From a bacterium (lineage in GTDB: Bacteria > UBA9089 > CG2-30-40-21): a stretch of DNA of 17,498 nucleotides. Below the pieces are notes generated by a model that had not been told where the DNA came from, did no database searches, and saw nothing but the letters and a program-made list of their open reading frames with translations. The stretch covers positions 1-17,498 of the forward strand of contig JAHIZN010000332.1 of the NCBI GenBank assembly GCA_018814245.1. The letters run 5' to 3'. The translations under genes and the position numbers were made by a program. Every line of letters starts with the position of its first letter. Position 1 is the first letter of the stretch. Positions 6,524-14,116 of the stretch are shown one piece after another.

Positions 6524-7297
6524 ATGCACATTTCCAGAGAAAAAATACTGTTTAATCTGAAATCCAGAATGTTTTCCCGGCAAATTCATTTGCTTGAAGA
6601 GGTGTCTTCAACTCAGGATGTTCTTCGCTCCCTGATTGTTTCTGGTTCTCCAGAGGGCACTATAGTTATATCTGAGACACAAAGCGAGGGACGAGGACGA
6701 TTGGACAGGGAATGGGTGTCTCCTGAGGGAGGGTTATGGTTTTCTGTAACCCTTATTCCACCGCTTGGACCTGAGGCTGCACCACAGATAACCATGATAG
6801 CTGCTCTTAGTATTGTGCAGGCTATCAGGGATGTCGTCGGCTTGTCTGCCTGCATCAAATGGCCAAACGATATATTTATCAACAACAAAAAGGTTGCAGG
6901 AATAATAGGAGAGATGTCAAGCCATCAAGTAGCTATAAAATATATTGCCCTTGGAATAGGAATTAATGTAAATATACCCTTAGAAAAATTGCCTTCTTGT
7001 GCTACATCAGTTTTTCACGAAACCCAAAGGGAAATACCCTTGGAAGAACTCCTTTCATCATTTTTAGATCATCTGGATGACAATTATTCAGTCTTTAAGT
7101 CCTCAAAAAATCTTACACCATTCATGGATAATATCAGGGAGCTGCTGCTTTATAAAGATGAAACTGTTGAGATTTCTACTGCCCAAGGGATAATTCAGGG
7201 AACGATTCTTGATATCCATACCGATGGAAGGCTGATAATAAAAACAGGGGATGAATGCAGGATGTTGAGCAGTGGCGAGATTGTTGCAAATATGTAG
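6524..7297 (+). CDS. birA: Biotin--[acetyl-CoA-carboxylase] ligase
   Basis: This enzyme activates biotin as biotinyl-AMP and attaches it to the carrier domain of biotin-dependent carboxylases. At 257 residues it has the catalytic domain, with SST (28-30), GRGRLDREW (56-64, ATP/biotin loop) and KWPND (112-116), and the small C-terminal SH3-like domain (about 210-257). The N-terminal winged-helix DNA-binding domain is absent, so it should not act as a biotin-operon repressor. I chose the ATG at 6524, behind CAGGAG; the in-frame ATG at 6467 lies inside the truncated repeat and adds residues unlike the family. The stop codon TAG (7295-7297) lies inside a palindromic repeat. Confidence 0.93.
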   Translation: MHISREKILFNLKSRMFSRQIHLLEEVSSTQDVLRSLIVSGSPEGTIVISETQSEGRGRLDREWVSPEGGLWFSVTLIPPLGPEAAPQITMIAALSIVQAIRDVVGLSACIKWPNDIFINNKKVAGIIGEMSSHQVAIKYIALGIGINVNIPLEKLPSCATSVFHETQREIPLEELLSSFLDHLDDNYSVFKSSKNLTPFMDNIRELLLYKDETVEISTAQGIIQGTILDIHTDGRLIIKTGDECRMLSSGEIVANM

Positions 7298-7321
7298 AGA
7301 CGCAAGATTTTGCGTCTCCAC
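7294..7321. repeat. 28-bp palindrome overlapping the birA stop
   Basis: GTAGAGACGCAAGA is followed by a near-complement (TTTTGCGTCTCCAC), closely matching the palindrome at 3855-3882. Its second to fourth bases, TAG, are the birA stop codon. The remaining 146 bp before the HD-GYP gene hold a short direct repeat (AATCTGCG twice, 7341-7358) and a promoter. Confidence 0.75.
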
Positions 7322-7408
7322 TGCTGTTTGCAATTTCTTTTAATCTGCGATAATCTGCGAAATTTGCGAGCATATTCTTTGTTTCTAATTGCACGGCTCG
7401 AAAATTTA

Positions 7409-7437
7409 TTGCTTTCTACAATTAATCATGATATAAT
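7409..7437 (+). promoter_or_regulatory. Promoter of the HD-GYP gene
   Basis: A perfect TATAAT at 7432-7437 has TTGCTT at 7409-7414 with 17-bp spacing; the -35 is only half consensus. The start codon is 30 bp downstream, so the leader is short. Confidence 0.6.
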
Positions 7438-7467
7438 AATCTACCAAATTCAGGGGGTTTTTGGATT

Positions 7468-8472
7468 ATGGCACATGCAGGTTTTTTTGTTGCTACTCCA
7501 CCAAAAGTAGATCTTTTAGAGGAAAAATTACCAAAAGATAAGGGTGTTCAGGCGTTAATAAAGGACATTCCCGTGCTTCTGAAACCAGAGATAAAAAAAG
7601 ATACGATTGATTATGTTAAAACCACGGTTAATGATGTAAGGGCAGGAAAGCTGATAGATAAAGAAGGGGCTCGAAAAGTTGTTCGTACCTTGGTAGAAGA
7701 GGTAATAAATAATTATCAGCATACCCTGCTTAACTTGATAGACATAAGACATCATGATGAATATACCTTTTCGCATTCCATAAATGTTTGCGTACTCTCT
7801 ATTCTCATGGGAATAAAAAAACGGTTGGAAAAAGAGGAATTAGAGGAGTTGGGATTGGGTGGAATGCTTCATGACCTTGGAAAGATAAGGATTGAGCATG
7901 AGATATTAAACAAGCCGGACAAGCTTACTCATGAAGAGATTGATGTTATGAAACACCATCCAACCTATGGATATGAAATCCTTTGCTTTGATCAAGAGAT
8001 AGGGTCTATTCCCCGGGAGATTGCTTATCAACATCATGAGCAATATGATGGGGGAGGGTATCCCCGTGGTCTTCGCGGAAAAGAGATCCACGAATATGCC
8101 ATTATCGCTGCATTGGCAGATGTTTATGATGCCTTGACCACAGACAGACCATATCGAAAAAGCTTTCTTCCTCATGATGCCATGAGGATTATTATCACGG
8201 ATACAGACACTAAATTCTCTCAGGAAGCTATCAGACTCTTTCTGGAACATATGTCTATATATCCGGTAGGCAGTATGGTCAGGCTTAATTCAGGGGAGGT
8301 CTCTGTTGTGATCAAGTCTCACGAACGGGCATTGATAAGACCAACAATCAGAATGATCCTTGATCCAAGAGGGGATTATTATCCCGAAGCTCATGAGGTA
8401 GACCTCAGAAAAGATAGGAAAAGATTTATTGTTGGACCGGTTGGAGATGATGTATTTTTGGAAAGGTATTGA
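7468..8472 (+). CDS. HD-GYP domain protein, probable cyclic-di-GMP phosphodiesterase
   Basis: HD-GYP proteins hydrolyse cyclic di-GMP. In this 334-residue protein the HD-GYP domain spans about 90-265, with HSIN (103-106), MLHDLGKI (133-140, the metal-binding HD), HHP (163-165), the signature HHEQYDGGGYPRGLRG (189-204) and ADVYDALTTDRPYR (217-230). All core metal-ligand positions appear intact, so it is likely active. The N-terminal 90 residues lack a recognisable receiver, PAS or transmembrane segment, so it appears cytoplasmic with an unknown input. The C-terminal 65 residues (GSMVRLNSGEVSVV) form the small domain common in this family. The ATG follows GGGGG by about 10 nt. Confidence 0.93.
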   Translation: MAHAGFFVATPPKVDLLEEKLPKDKGVQALIKDIPVLLKPEIKKDTIDYVKTTVNDVRAGKLIDKEGARKVVRTLVEEVINNYQHTLLNLIDIRHHDEYTFSHSINVCVLSILMGIKKRLEKEELEELGLGGMLHDLGKIRIEHEILNKPDKLTHEEIDVMKHHPTYGYEILCFDQEIGSIPREIAYQHHEQYDGGGYPRGLRGKEIHEYAIIAALADVYDALTTDRPYRKSFLPHDAMRIIITDTDTKFSQEAIRLFLEHMSIYPVGSMVRLNSGEVSVVIKSHERALIRPTIRMILDPRGDYYPEAHEVDLRKDRKRFIVGPVGDDVFLERY

Positions 8473-8491
8473 TTTTAATAGTTGCGCACAT

Positions 8492-8722
8492 GCCAGTAGC
8501 AAGTGCAACATGTTTCAGAAGAAGAACCACAAAGGGTGTAATCCATTAATACAATCCTTGTCAGATTCTTCTCATTTGCAATCACCTTAGTTGTCGTTCG
8601 CAATTCTTAGGAGATAGGGAGATAGAGAATAGAGAGATAGGGAGATAATGGAGAAAAGGGAGACACCACCGATATTTACACCCTTTGTGGTTCTTTCTTC
8701 TCTATTTGCACTTGCTACTGGC
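8492..8722. mobile_element. MITE-like element with core copy 4
   Basis: The outer 17-bp ends GCCAGTAGCAAGTGCAA (8492-8508) and its exact complement (8706-8722) are perfect inverted repeats. The core is about 8518-8700, with arms carrying GAACCACAAAGGGTGTAA and ATTTACACCCTTTGTGGTTC. Between the arms is a purine-rich tract of degenerate GAGATAG units (8610-8662). The element occupies most of the gap between the HD-GYP gene and the amidohydrolase. Confidence 0.75.
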
Positions 8723-8757
8723 TAACAAGTCGTTTAAGAAAAGGAGAAACAAATGAA

Positions 8758-9990
8758 ATGAATAATGAAGAGAGCTTCTTTGATATCCATTGTCATGCGA
8801 TGAATTTGAGCCATCCCAATCTTACTGCGTTTTTACAGAGAGTAAATATCAATCTGTTTTTGAGTTCAGCAGGAATATGGGGACCATTTGTCGAAATATT
8901 CCAGAAGAAAAAAATTGAAAGGATCAAAAATCTACTTTCTGTAATGGAAAATGACACTGCAAATTTCTTCCTTCTGATGGAATACTATCTCAGGACAAAG
9001 GGGTTAGTTGAAAATAATACATTTGAGGTAGAAGGCAGAAGCTATAAAAAAATTGTGTTAACACCACTCATGATGGATTTTGGTTCCAAGCATACGCATT
9101 CAGGGACTTTTTATAATATTCCTCCGCAGAAACCGATAGTCGAACAGGTTGTTGATGTCTTTAATGGTATTGCAAAGTACTCAAAATATGAAATGGTTGT
9201 AGGTGACAATAAGGTTAGCCTTAAAGAGGTTAAGAAAGAAGATAAGCTGTTTGAAATTTATCCCTTTCTCGGAATAAATACACAAAATTATGATATACAG
9301 AGAATAACAGATATGCTGGACAAGTATTTTAGTAAGTATAATGGCAATCGCCTTGAATTCTATGACACTATGGGGAGATTCACCGGAAACATAGAAAACC
9401 TTGGAAATAATGTATTTGCCGGAATAAAGGTGTATCCGCCGCTTGGTTTTGATCCATGGCCAGATGATTATAAGCAACGCGAGAGGGTTGAAGCTATTTA
9501 TGAAAGATGTTACAAAAAAAACATCCCGATCACAACACATTGCAACGATGGTGGTTTCAGAACCGAGACCAAGAGTAATGCTAAAGATTTTACCAATCCC
9601 TCACGATGGGATGCTGTCCTGAAGAAATACCCCACACTGAAACTCAATTTTGCACACTTTGGCAAGCAGAAAAAAACACTGTGTTTTATTCCTCAGAAGA
9701 AGTGGGAGGGAACGATATTGGAACTTATGGCAAATTACAAGAATGTATATGCTGATTTTTCATATAATGGCTGTGAGAAAGAAGAGTATTACAAATATTT
9801 ACAAAAACTGCTTGAAAAAAATCCTGATGTAAAGGAAAGGATTCTTTTTGGTTCTGACTTTATGATCAATCTTACAGGTATTGATTCGTATAACGATTAT
9901 TTGGAGTCTTTTGCCACAAGCCAGTCAATCTCCATGGACGACAAACACATTTTTTGTTCGATCAATCCCTCGCGTTTTCTCTTTGGGTAA
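8758..9990 (+). CDS. Amidohydrolase-superfamily metal-dependent hydrolase
   Basis: The 410-residue product looks like a TIM-barrel metal hydrolase, probably of the amidohydrolase-2 group. Metal ligands can be assigned: FDIHCH (8-13, the HxH of strand 1), ITTHCNDGG (258-266), LNFAHFG (296-302) and LFGSDF (363-368, the late Asp). GIKVYPPLGFDPW (222-234) is a conserved-looking segment before the first His. The substrate is unknown. The long insert before the barrel's middle (about 40-160) is unlike short family members. AAGGAG (8741-8746) is 11 nt from this ATG and 6 nt from an upstream ATG at 8753 that opens a two-codon frame (ATG AAA TGA) overlapping the start. It stands alone between two repeat elements. 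Confidence 0.85.
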   Translation: MNNEESFFDIHCHAMNLSHPNLTAFLQRVNINLFLSSAGIWGPFVEIFQKKKIERIKNLLSVMENDTANFFLLMEYYLRTKGLVENNTFEVEGRSYKKIVLTPLMMDFGSKHTHSGTFYNIPPQKPIVEQVVDVFNGIAKYSKYEMVVGDNKVSLKEVKKEDKLFEIYPFLGINTQNYDIQRITDMLDKYFSKYNGNRLEFYDTMGRFTGNIENLGNNVFAGIKVYPPLGFDPWPDDYKQRERVEAIYERCYKKNIPITTHCNDGGFRTETKSNAKDFTNPSRWDAVLKKYPTLKLNFAHFGKQKKTLCFIPQKKWEGTILELMANYKNVYADFSYNGCEKEEYYKYLQKLLEKNPDVKERILFGSDFMINLTGIDSYNDYLESFATSQSISMDDKHIFCSINPSRFLFG

Positions 9991-10011
9991 GCAAAGGAAA
10001 AGTGCTCACAT

Positions 10012-10403
10012 GCCACAAGCAAGTGCAACACTATTTCTGTTAGATTGTCAACTGATAATTGGGGATAACAATCTATATCGTGTCAATCTCTTAGGAGATA
10101 TGGAGATAATGAAAATAGAGAGATATGAAGATAATGAAATCAGGGAAAGAATCACAAAGGGTGTAACCCCTATCGACGCAACCTCTTGTCAATAGTTCTT
10201 CTCATTTGCAATTATTCCTGTTTCGCCCGCAATTCTTGGGAGATAGGGGGATAATCCCGCCATCCGTTCGCTGTGTTGCGTGCGGTCAGAGATAGAGAGA
10301 TAGGGAGATAATAGAGAATAGGGAGACACCACCGATATTTACACCTTTTGTGATTCTTCTCTGCCAGAGGTGCTGCCTCCTTCCTGTTGCACTTGCTGCT
10401 GGC
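10012..10403. mobile_element. MITE-like element with core copy 5 and internal insertion
   Basis: The outer ends GCCACAAGCAAGTGCAAC (10012-10029) and the near-complement at 10386-10403 are inverted repeats matching at 16 of 18. The core arms are 10142-10166 and 10337-10363, both containing TCACAAA and the GTGTAA end. The copy is larger than the others: a GAGATA-rich stretch lies outside the core (10093-10141), and a GC-rich segment (about 10255-10287) interrupts the inner purine tract. It fills the gap between two convergent genes. It could be transcribed from both sides; terminator activity is possible but unproven. Confidence 0.75.
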
Positions 10404-10415
10404 TGACAAGTAAGC

Positions 10416-11450
10416 TTAAGAATTATTGTCAACAAATAGACCTATTTCCTCCAGTATCTCTCTTAATCCGGGGATGTTCCTAAACCACACCCGTTCGGTC
10501 ATCTCATTGGCTACAGCCTGATAAAGCATGGAAATAAGCTCTCTCAGCCTTAAAGGCAAAGGATTCGGGGCAGTCTGTACCAGTTCTTTCCAATGGATAC
10601 TGTCCATTTTTTTTGCCTTTTCTACATCCTGAAACCATGCTGTTTTTCGATAGAATATACGGGCAACCTCCTTGCTTACCGGCATACCCTCAAATGTAAA
10701 TCGACATTCGTCTGGTGTGCCAAGTACATCTACCAAAACAATCCCGCGTTGTGGATCAAACCCAAACTCCACCTTTCCATCCTCATTGACAAGACCCATC
10801 CTGTAAGCCTCTTCATCAATAAGTTTGTTGATTTCCCTTGTTATCCTTAATATCTCCTGAAACTCATCTTCCTTTAGTCCGGCTATGGTTTTCGCCTCTT
10901 CATGACTTATGTATCTATCAATTGTTTCCAATTTAGTAGAAAAGTCCAGCATAGGCTGGTCAAGTTTTTGCCCGGGGATTGGATCCTCTGTCAAACCCAG
11001 ATCTTCTATGGTTAATTGTCCATTTTTCAACCTCTTAAATACACTCGAACCATCAGGCAGATAGTTGCGGTAGATTACCTCAAGCGGAATGAGCAGGTTT
11101 GTCTGCATATTATTATAGCAGGAATAATCATAACAGCTTTCCTTTATTTCAGGCTGCACTATGCGAACCAGCCTTACCTCCATACTCGTTGGTATGGTTT
11201 TAGCCTCGCTGAGTTTTTTTGCTACATCATTTTCAACTATCCCAAGATAATGTGTTTTTATCCCCATGCCCTCTAATTTTTCTAAAAGATAGGCACTAAT
11301 GATACATAAGGCTGCCCCTTTATTCTGAATATCATCAGGCATCCTGCCCCAATCAAACACAGAATACCTGTCAGAAAAGGAAAATCTGCCTCTGCCACTT
11401 TTCTCCTTGTCAGGCATTTCGAGAATTTCTAACTCTTTTACACTACCCAT
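10416..11450 (-). CDS. purC: Phosphoribosylaminoimidazole-succinocarboxamide synthase
   Basis: PurC joins aspartate to carboxyaminoimidazole ribonucleotide in purine synthesis, using ATP. The 344-residue product has GRGRFSFSDRYSVFDWGRM (19-37, the nucleotide/substrate block), PLEVIYRNYLPDGSS (122-136), DGKVEFGFD (224-232) and LVDVLGTPDECRF (239-251). It is longer than the roughly 240-residue bacterial form, with extra C-terminal sequence, resembling the long variant. I chose the ATG at 11450, preceded by GGGGG about 9 nt upstream; an in-frame start at 11513 would add 21 Cys/Asn-rich residues with no matching ribosome site. It is the only minus-strand gene, divergent from the rodZ unit. Confidence 0.93.
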   Translation of the reverse strand: MGSVKELEILEMPDKEKSGRGRFSFSDRYSVFDWGRMPDDIQNKGAALCIISAYLLEKLEGMGIKTHYLGIVENDVAKKLSEAKTIPTSMEVRLVRIVQPEIKESCYDYSCYNNMQTNLLIPLEVIYRNYLPDGSSVFKRLKNGQLTIEDLGLTEDPIPGQKLDQPMLDFSTKLETIDRYISHEEAKTIAGLKEDEFQEILRITREINKLIDEEAYRMGLVNEDGKVEFGFDPQRGIVLVDVLGTPDECRFTFEGMPVSKEVARIFYRKTAWFQDVEKAKKMDSIHWKELVQTAPNPLPLRLRELISMLYQAVANEMTERVWFRNIPGLREILEEIGLFVDNNS

Positions 11451-11511
11451 GATATTAATCCCCCTTTTTTTTGATCTGTGCAAGTCAGAATTTATATTGC
11501 AACAATTTATC

Positions 11512-11517
11512 ATTATA
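11512..11517 (-). promoter_or_regulatory. Possible -10 box of purC
   Basis: Read on the minus strand this is TATAAT, about 62 bp upstream of the start codon. No good -35 lies at 16-18 bp, so only half of a promoter is supported. Confidence 0.35.
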
Positions 11518-11568
11518 TATGCAATCCATTAATTAAGTTGACATGCTCTCGTAGGGACATCCCCTTCA

Positions 11569-12003
11569 CAGACTGTGTGAAAACTCATGATTTGTGCATC
11601 AATGCTACGACAGATTAACGAGAAGAGAAAGAGCCACAAAGGGTGTAAATTCTTAAGATGAACCCTCATCAAGCTCATCTTTACCTTATTATCGTTGAAT
11701 TATTCTCCCTAAGATATTTACACCCTTTGTGGCTCTTTCTCTATAGCGAGATTGACACGACAGATTGTGCTGCAACAGATTGTAGAAACAGAGGGCAGGC
11801 ACAGGGGCCTCCCCTGAGGAGAACCTCTCCCTGCCCCGCTGAGGCGGTAGGCAGGTGTCTGACAGTAGGGGCAATTCATGAATTGCCCCTACAACAGCAC
11901 ACAGTCGGATGACAGGTTTGTCCCTACATCCTAACTATCCGACAATTGAGAGTTGACACGACACTACGGTAATCATCGTAAGATTGAGTTTTCACACAGT
12001 CTG
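11569..12003. mobile_element. MITE-like nested element with core copy 6
   Basis: The outer 19-bp ends CAGACTGTGTGAAAACTCA (11569-11587) and the complement at 11985-12003 are perfect inverted repeats, the same as in the 2833-3120 element. The core 11624-11742 has perfectly matching 27-bp arms and the same 119-bp length as copy 2. This copy is longer overall because extra sequence, including the 28-bp palindrome at 11866-11893, lies between core and right end. No target duplication is obvious. It lies between divergently transcribed purC and the rodZ unit. The open frames across it are not convincing genes. Confidence 0.75.
11866..11893. repeat. Second copy of the 28-bp perfect palindrome
   Basis: Identical to 2367-2394 (GTAGGGGCAATTCA plus its complement), here inside the right half of the element at 11569-12003. 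This is a repeat within a repeat. Confidence 0.85.
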
Positions 12004-12182
12004 CCCGTGGTTGTACATTTTCCTACCAAGCAACTGACCCATTATATTCTCTTCTGTTCTCCTCTTTCTCCATTTCTCTTTATCTTACACATTTAGGTGG
12101 TAATTTCTGATTGCACAGGTCGAAGCATTCTGAACCATGTCAATAATTATAGCATTATACCTAAGGATTTGTCAATAAATAC
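12004..12182. other. Gap between the copy-6 element and the rodZ-unit promoter
   Basis: Positions 12060-12105 resemble the right inner arm of the element at 3936-4144 (CTCCATTTCTCTTTATCTTA, ACACATTTAGG) without its partner arm, so this looks like a solitary half. The rest is AT-rich and holds nothing I can name. Confidence 0.4.
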
Positions 12183-12212
12183 TTGACAGAAGCATTAAAA
12201 AAATGGTAAAAT
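12183..12212 (+). promoter_or_regulatory. Sigma-70-type promoter of the rodZ-pgsA unit
   Basis: TTGACA at 12183-12188 and TAAAAT at 12207-12212 are 18 bp apart. The first gene starts 40 bp downstream. It lies outside the nearest repeat element. Confidence 0.75.
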
Positions 12213-12252
12213 AATAGAGATTGTATATTCAAGTTATGAGAAGGAGATGCTA

Positions 12253-12447
12253 ATGAAACATATCTTGATAAATAGCAGAACAGCATCTGACACACAATCA
12301 ACAGTTGGAGAAGATGAACCATGGCATATCTCCCTTGATAATTTCCGGAGTCTGGATGGATGCAGCCAATTCCGATATTCTTCAGGCGATACCATAGTTG
12401 CCGAGGTAAGGGCAGCACACGACACTATTCTAAGAGAGGAAAATTAA
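12253..12447 (+). CDS. Small protein of unknown function, coupled to rodZ
   Basis: This is a 64-residue soluble protein I do not recognise. It begins MKHILINSRTASDT and contains DEPWHISLDNFRSLDG; there is no signal peptide, transmembrane segment or cysteine pair. AAGGAG (12241-12246) lies 6 nt before this ATG. The in-frame ATG at 12247 directly abuts the Shine-Dalgarno and is unlikely to be used. Its stop codon overlaps the rodZ start (TAATG at 12445-12449), which supports both its being a real gene and translational coupling. It is the first gene after a good promoter. Its role is unknown, but the arrangement links it to RodZ/PgsA expression. Confidence 0.75.
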   Translation: MKHILINSRTASDTQSTVGEDEPWHISLDNFRSLDGCSQFRYSSGDTIVAEVRAAHDTILREEN

Positions 12448-13547
12448 TGGAAAAAATTGGTGATGTTCTTAAAAAAAGACGGCTTGAAATGGACATTCCT
12501 TTAGAACATGCAGCAGAAGAAACCATGATTGCCAGCCGTTATTTGAATGCCATAGAGAGCTCTGATTTCAGTTCTTTTCCGGGAAGTGTATATGCAAGGG
12601 GGTTTTTGCGTCGATATGCTGAATATCTTAAGCTCGAAGAAACAGAAATACAGGAGCTTTTATCATGGTATGCAAATGATCATCAAAAACAAGAAGAGGA
12701 AATACGACCACAAACAGAGAAACAAGGGGTAGATGCCCATGCCGCAAGATTACGAAATGTTGTAGCCAATAGAAAAAATCTGTATCTTTATGTTACCTTA
12801 ACTGTTATTGGATTTCTTGTTGCTGGAGGAATATTAGGTGCACTTATTGTTCCATTTTTAGAAAAAGAACCAAAAATATTTATCGATAAAAATAAATTAT
12901 TGTCTCAGGAAGAAGTAAACAAAAGCGAAAAAGTAGAGAAAAAAAAAGAAAAACAAAAGACACAGTCAGCAATAAAACCAGAGATAAAGGGTATTATTCT
13001 TGAAGGGAATGCCTTTGAAGAGGTCTGGGTTCAGGTACAGATTGATTCGGGAAAAAATAAGGATATACTTGTAAAAGCTGGGGAAAAAATCAGATGGAAT
13101 GCTAAGAAAACGATAGGCTTGACCATAAGTAATGCCAGTGCCATAGCATGGAAGTTTAACTCTAAGGCGATTGGCACACTTGGTAAGACAGGTGTAGCAA
13201 AAACCATGCTCTTTACACCAGAAAAGATGCAGACAGTAATAAAAAAGGAGCAGCCAACACTAATTCCATTCAAGGATAAAGAAAATAAACAGAATGCAGC
13301 AAAACAGGGAACAATTACAACCATATTTTCTCAGAAACAATTTGGAACGACTCAAACAACTCAAAACAGGATAAAAGAAGCTACCAGTACCCAAAAAATT
13401 AAAAAAACTGAGAACAACAGTATTATTGGTAAAAACAGTATTCATGGTAATAGCAAACAATCAACACCTGTAGATAAAATAAATGAAACGCTTGATAAGG
13501 GCACTGCCTCTGTGATTCAGCAAAATACAAAAGAAGGCGAAAAATAA
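12447..13547 (+). CDS. rodZ: RodZ-like membrane protein (HTH, TM, DUF4115-like domain)
   Basis: RodZ links the cell-shape cytoskeleton (MreB) to the envelope. The 366-residue product has the expected order: an N-terminal HTH of the RodZ type (1-75: IGDVLKKRRLEMDIPLEHAA, then YLNAIESSDFSSFPG and YARGFLRRYAEYL), a transmembrane helix (about 112-136), and a periplasmic beta domain (about 184-258, VWVQVQIDSG to IGTLGKTG) like DUF4115. The last 100 residues are an unusual Lys/Gln/Thr/Asn-rich tail. The ATG at 12447 follows GAGAGGA by 6 nt. Neighbour pgsA is a frequent companion of this family. No mreB lies in the window, so a strict RodZ role is inferred. Confidence 0.88.
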   Translation: MEKIGDVLKKRRLEMDIPLEHAAEETMIASRYLNAIESSDFSSFPGSVYARGFLRRYAEYLKLEETEIQELLSWYANDHQKQEEEIRPQTEKQGVDAHAARLRNVVANRKNLYLYVTLTVIGFLVAGGILGALIVPFLEKEPKIFIDKNKLLSQEEVNKSEKVEKKKEKQKTQSAIKPEIKGIILEGNAFEEVWVQVQIDSGKNKDILVKAGEKIRWNAKKTIGLTISNASAIAWKFNSKAIGTLGKTGVAKTMLFTPEKMQTVIKKEQPTLIPFKDKENKQNAAKQGTITTIFSQKQFGTTQTTQNRIKEATSTQKIKKTENNSIIGKNSIHGNSKQSTPVDKINETLDKGTASVIQQNTKEGEK

Positions 13548-14116
13548 TGAATTTAGCCAATAAACTTACCCTTGCTCGTGTAGTCATGGTACCTGTGTTT
13601 GTTGGTTTTTTATTCTTAAACAATCCTTTCGGATATTGTTGCAGCCTTTTAATCTTTATTTTGGCAGCTATCACAGACTGGTATGATGGTAAAATTGCCC
13701 GAGATAAGAATATGGTCTCTACCTTAGGAAAATTTGCTGATCCTCTGGCAGATAAGATGTTGGTTTCAGCAGCCTTTATTTCCTTTGTAGGCATTCCTGT
13801 CCTGCATATCCCTGCCTGGGTAGTGATATTTATTATCTGTCGGGAGTTTGCGGTAACCGGTCTTCGGCTGATGGCTGTCTCTGAAGGGGTAGTAATTCAT
13901 GCCTCTGGGGGTGGAAAGGTAAAGACTGTGCTGCAGATGGGCACGATTATTACCATCCTTTTATTGCTGTGTCTCAGGGGATACATGGGATATATGCCCA
14001 TCTGGCTAAGGACAGGGATGGAATGGCTGCCATTATTCCTGATGTTGATTGTGGTTGGGATAACTACAATTACAGGGATTGAATACTTGATGAAGCACAG
14101 AGGGATTCTGAGGTAG
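13547..14116 (+). CDS. pgsA: CDP-diacylglycerol--glycerol-3-phosphate 3-phosphatidyltransferase
   Basis: PgsA is the membrane enzyme that makes phosphatidylglycerophosphate from CDP-diacylglycerol and glycerol 3-phosphate. The 189-residue product carries the complete CDP-alcohol phosphotransferase signature, D-x2-DG-x2-AR-x8-G-x3-D-x3-D, at 44-69 (D44, D47, G48, A51, R52, G61, D65, D69). Several hydrophobic helices surround it. The N-terminus NLANKLTLARVVMVPVFV is typical of PgsA. The start overlaps the rodZ stop (TAATG), so the two are translationally coupled. The stop codon lies within the left arm of a hairpin repeat. PgpA, the next enzyme of the pathway, follows 76 bp later. Confidence 0.95.
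   Translation: MNLANKLTLARVVMVPVFVGFLFLNNPFGYCCSLLIFILAAITDWYDGKIARDKNMVSTLGKFADPLADKMLVSAAFISFVGIPVLHIPAWVVIFIICREFAVTGLRLMAVSEGVVIHASGGGKVKTVLQMGTIITILLLLCLRGYMGYMPIWLRTGMEWLPLFLMLIVVGITTITGIEYLMKHRGILR

Noticed and set aside
11451..11513. Longer N-terminus of purC
   Set aside because: The family N-terminus begins at GSVKELEIL, and a strong GGGGG site precedes the ATG at 11450.
11658..11912. 84-codon + strand open frame
   Set aside because: It lies wholly inside the nested element at 11569-12003 and covers the core arm and the 28-bp palindrome; the product is repeat-derived.
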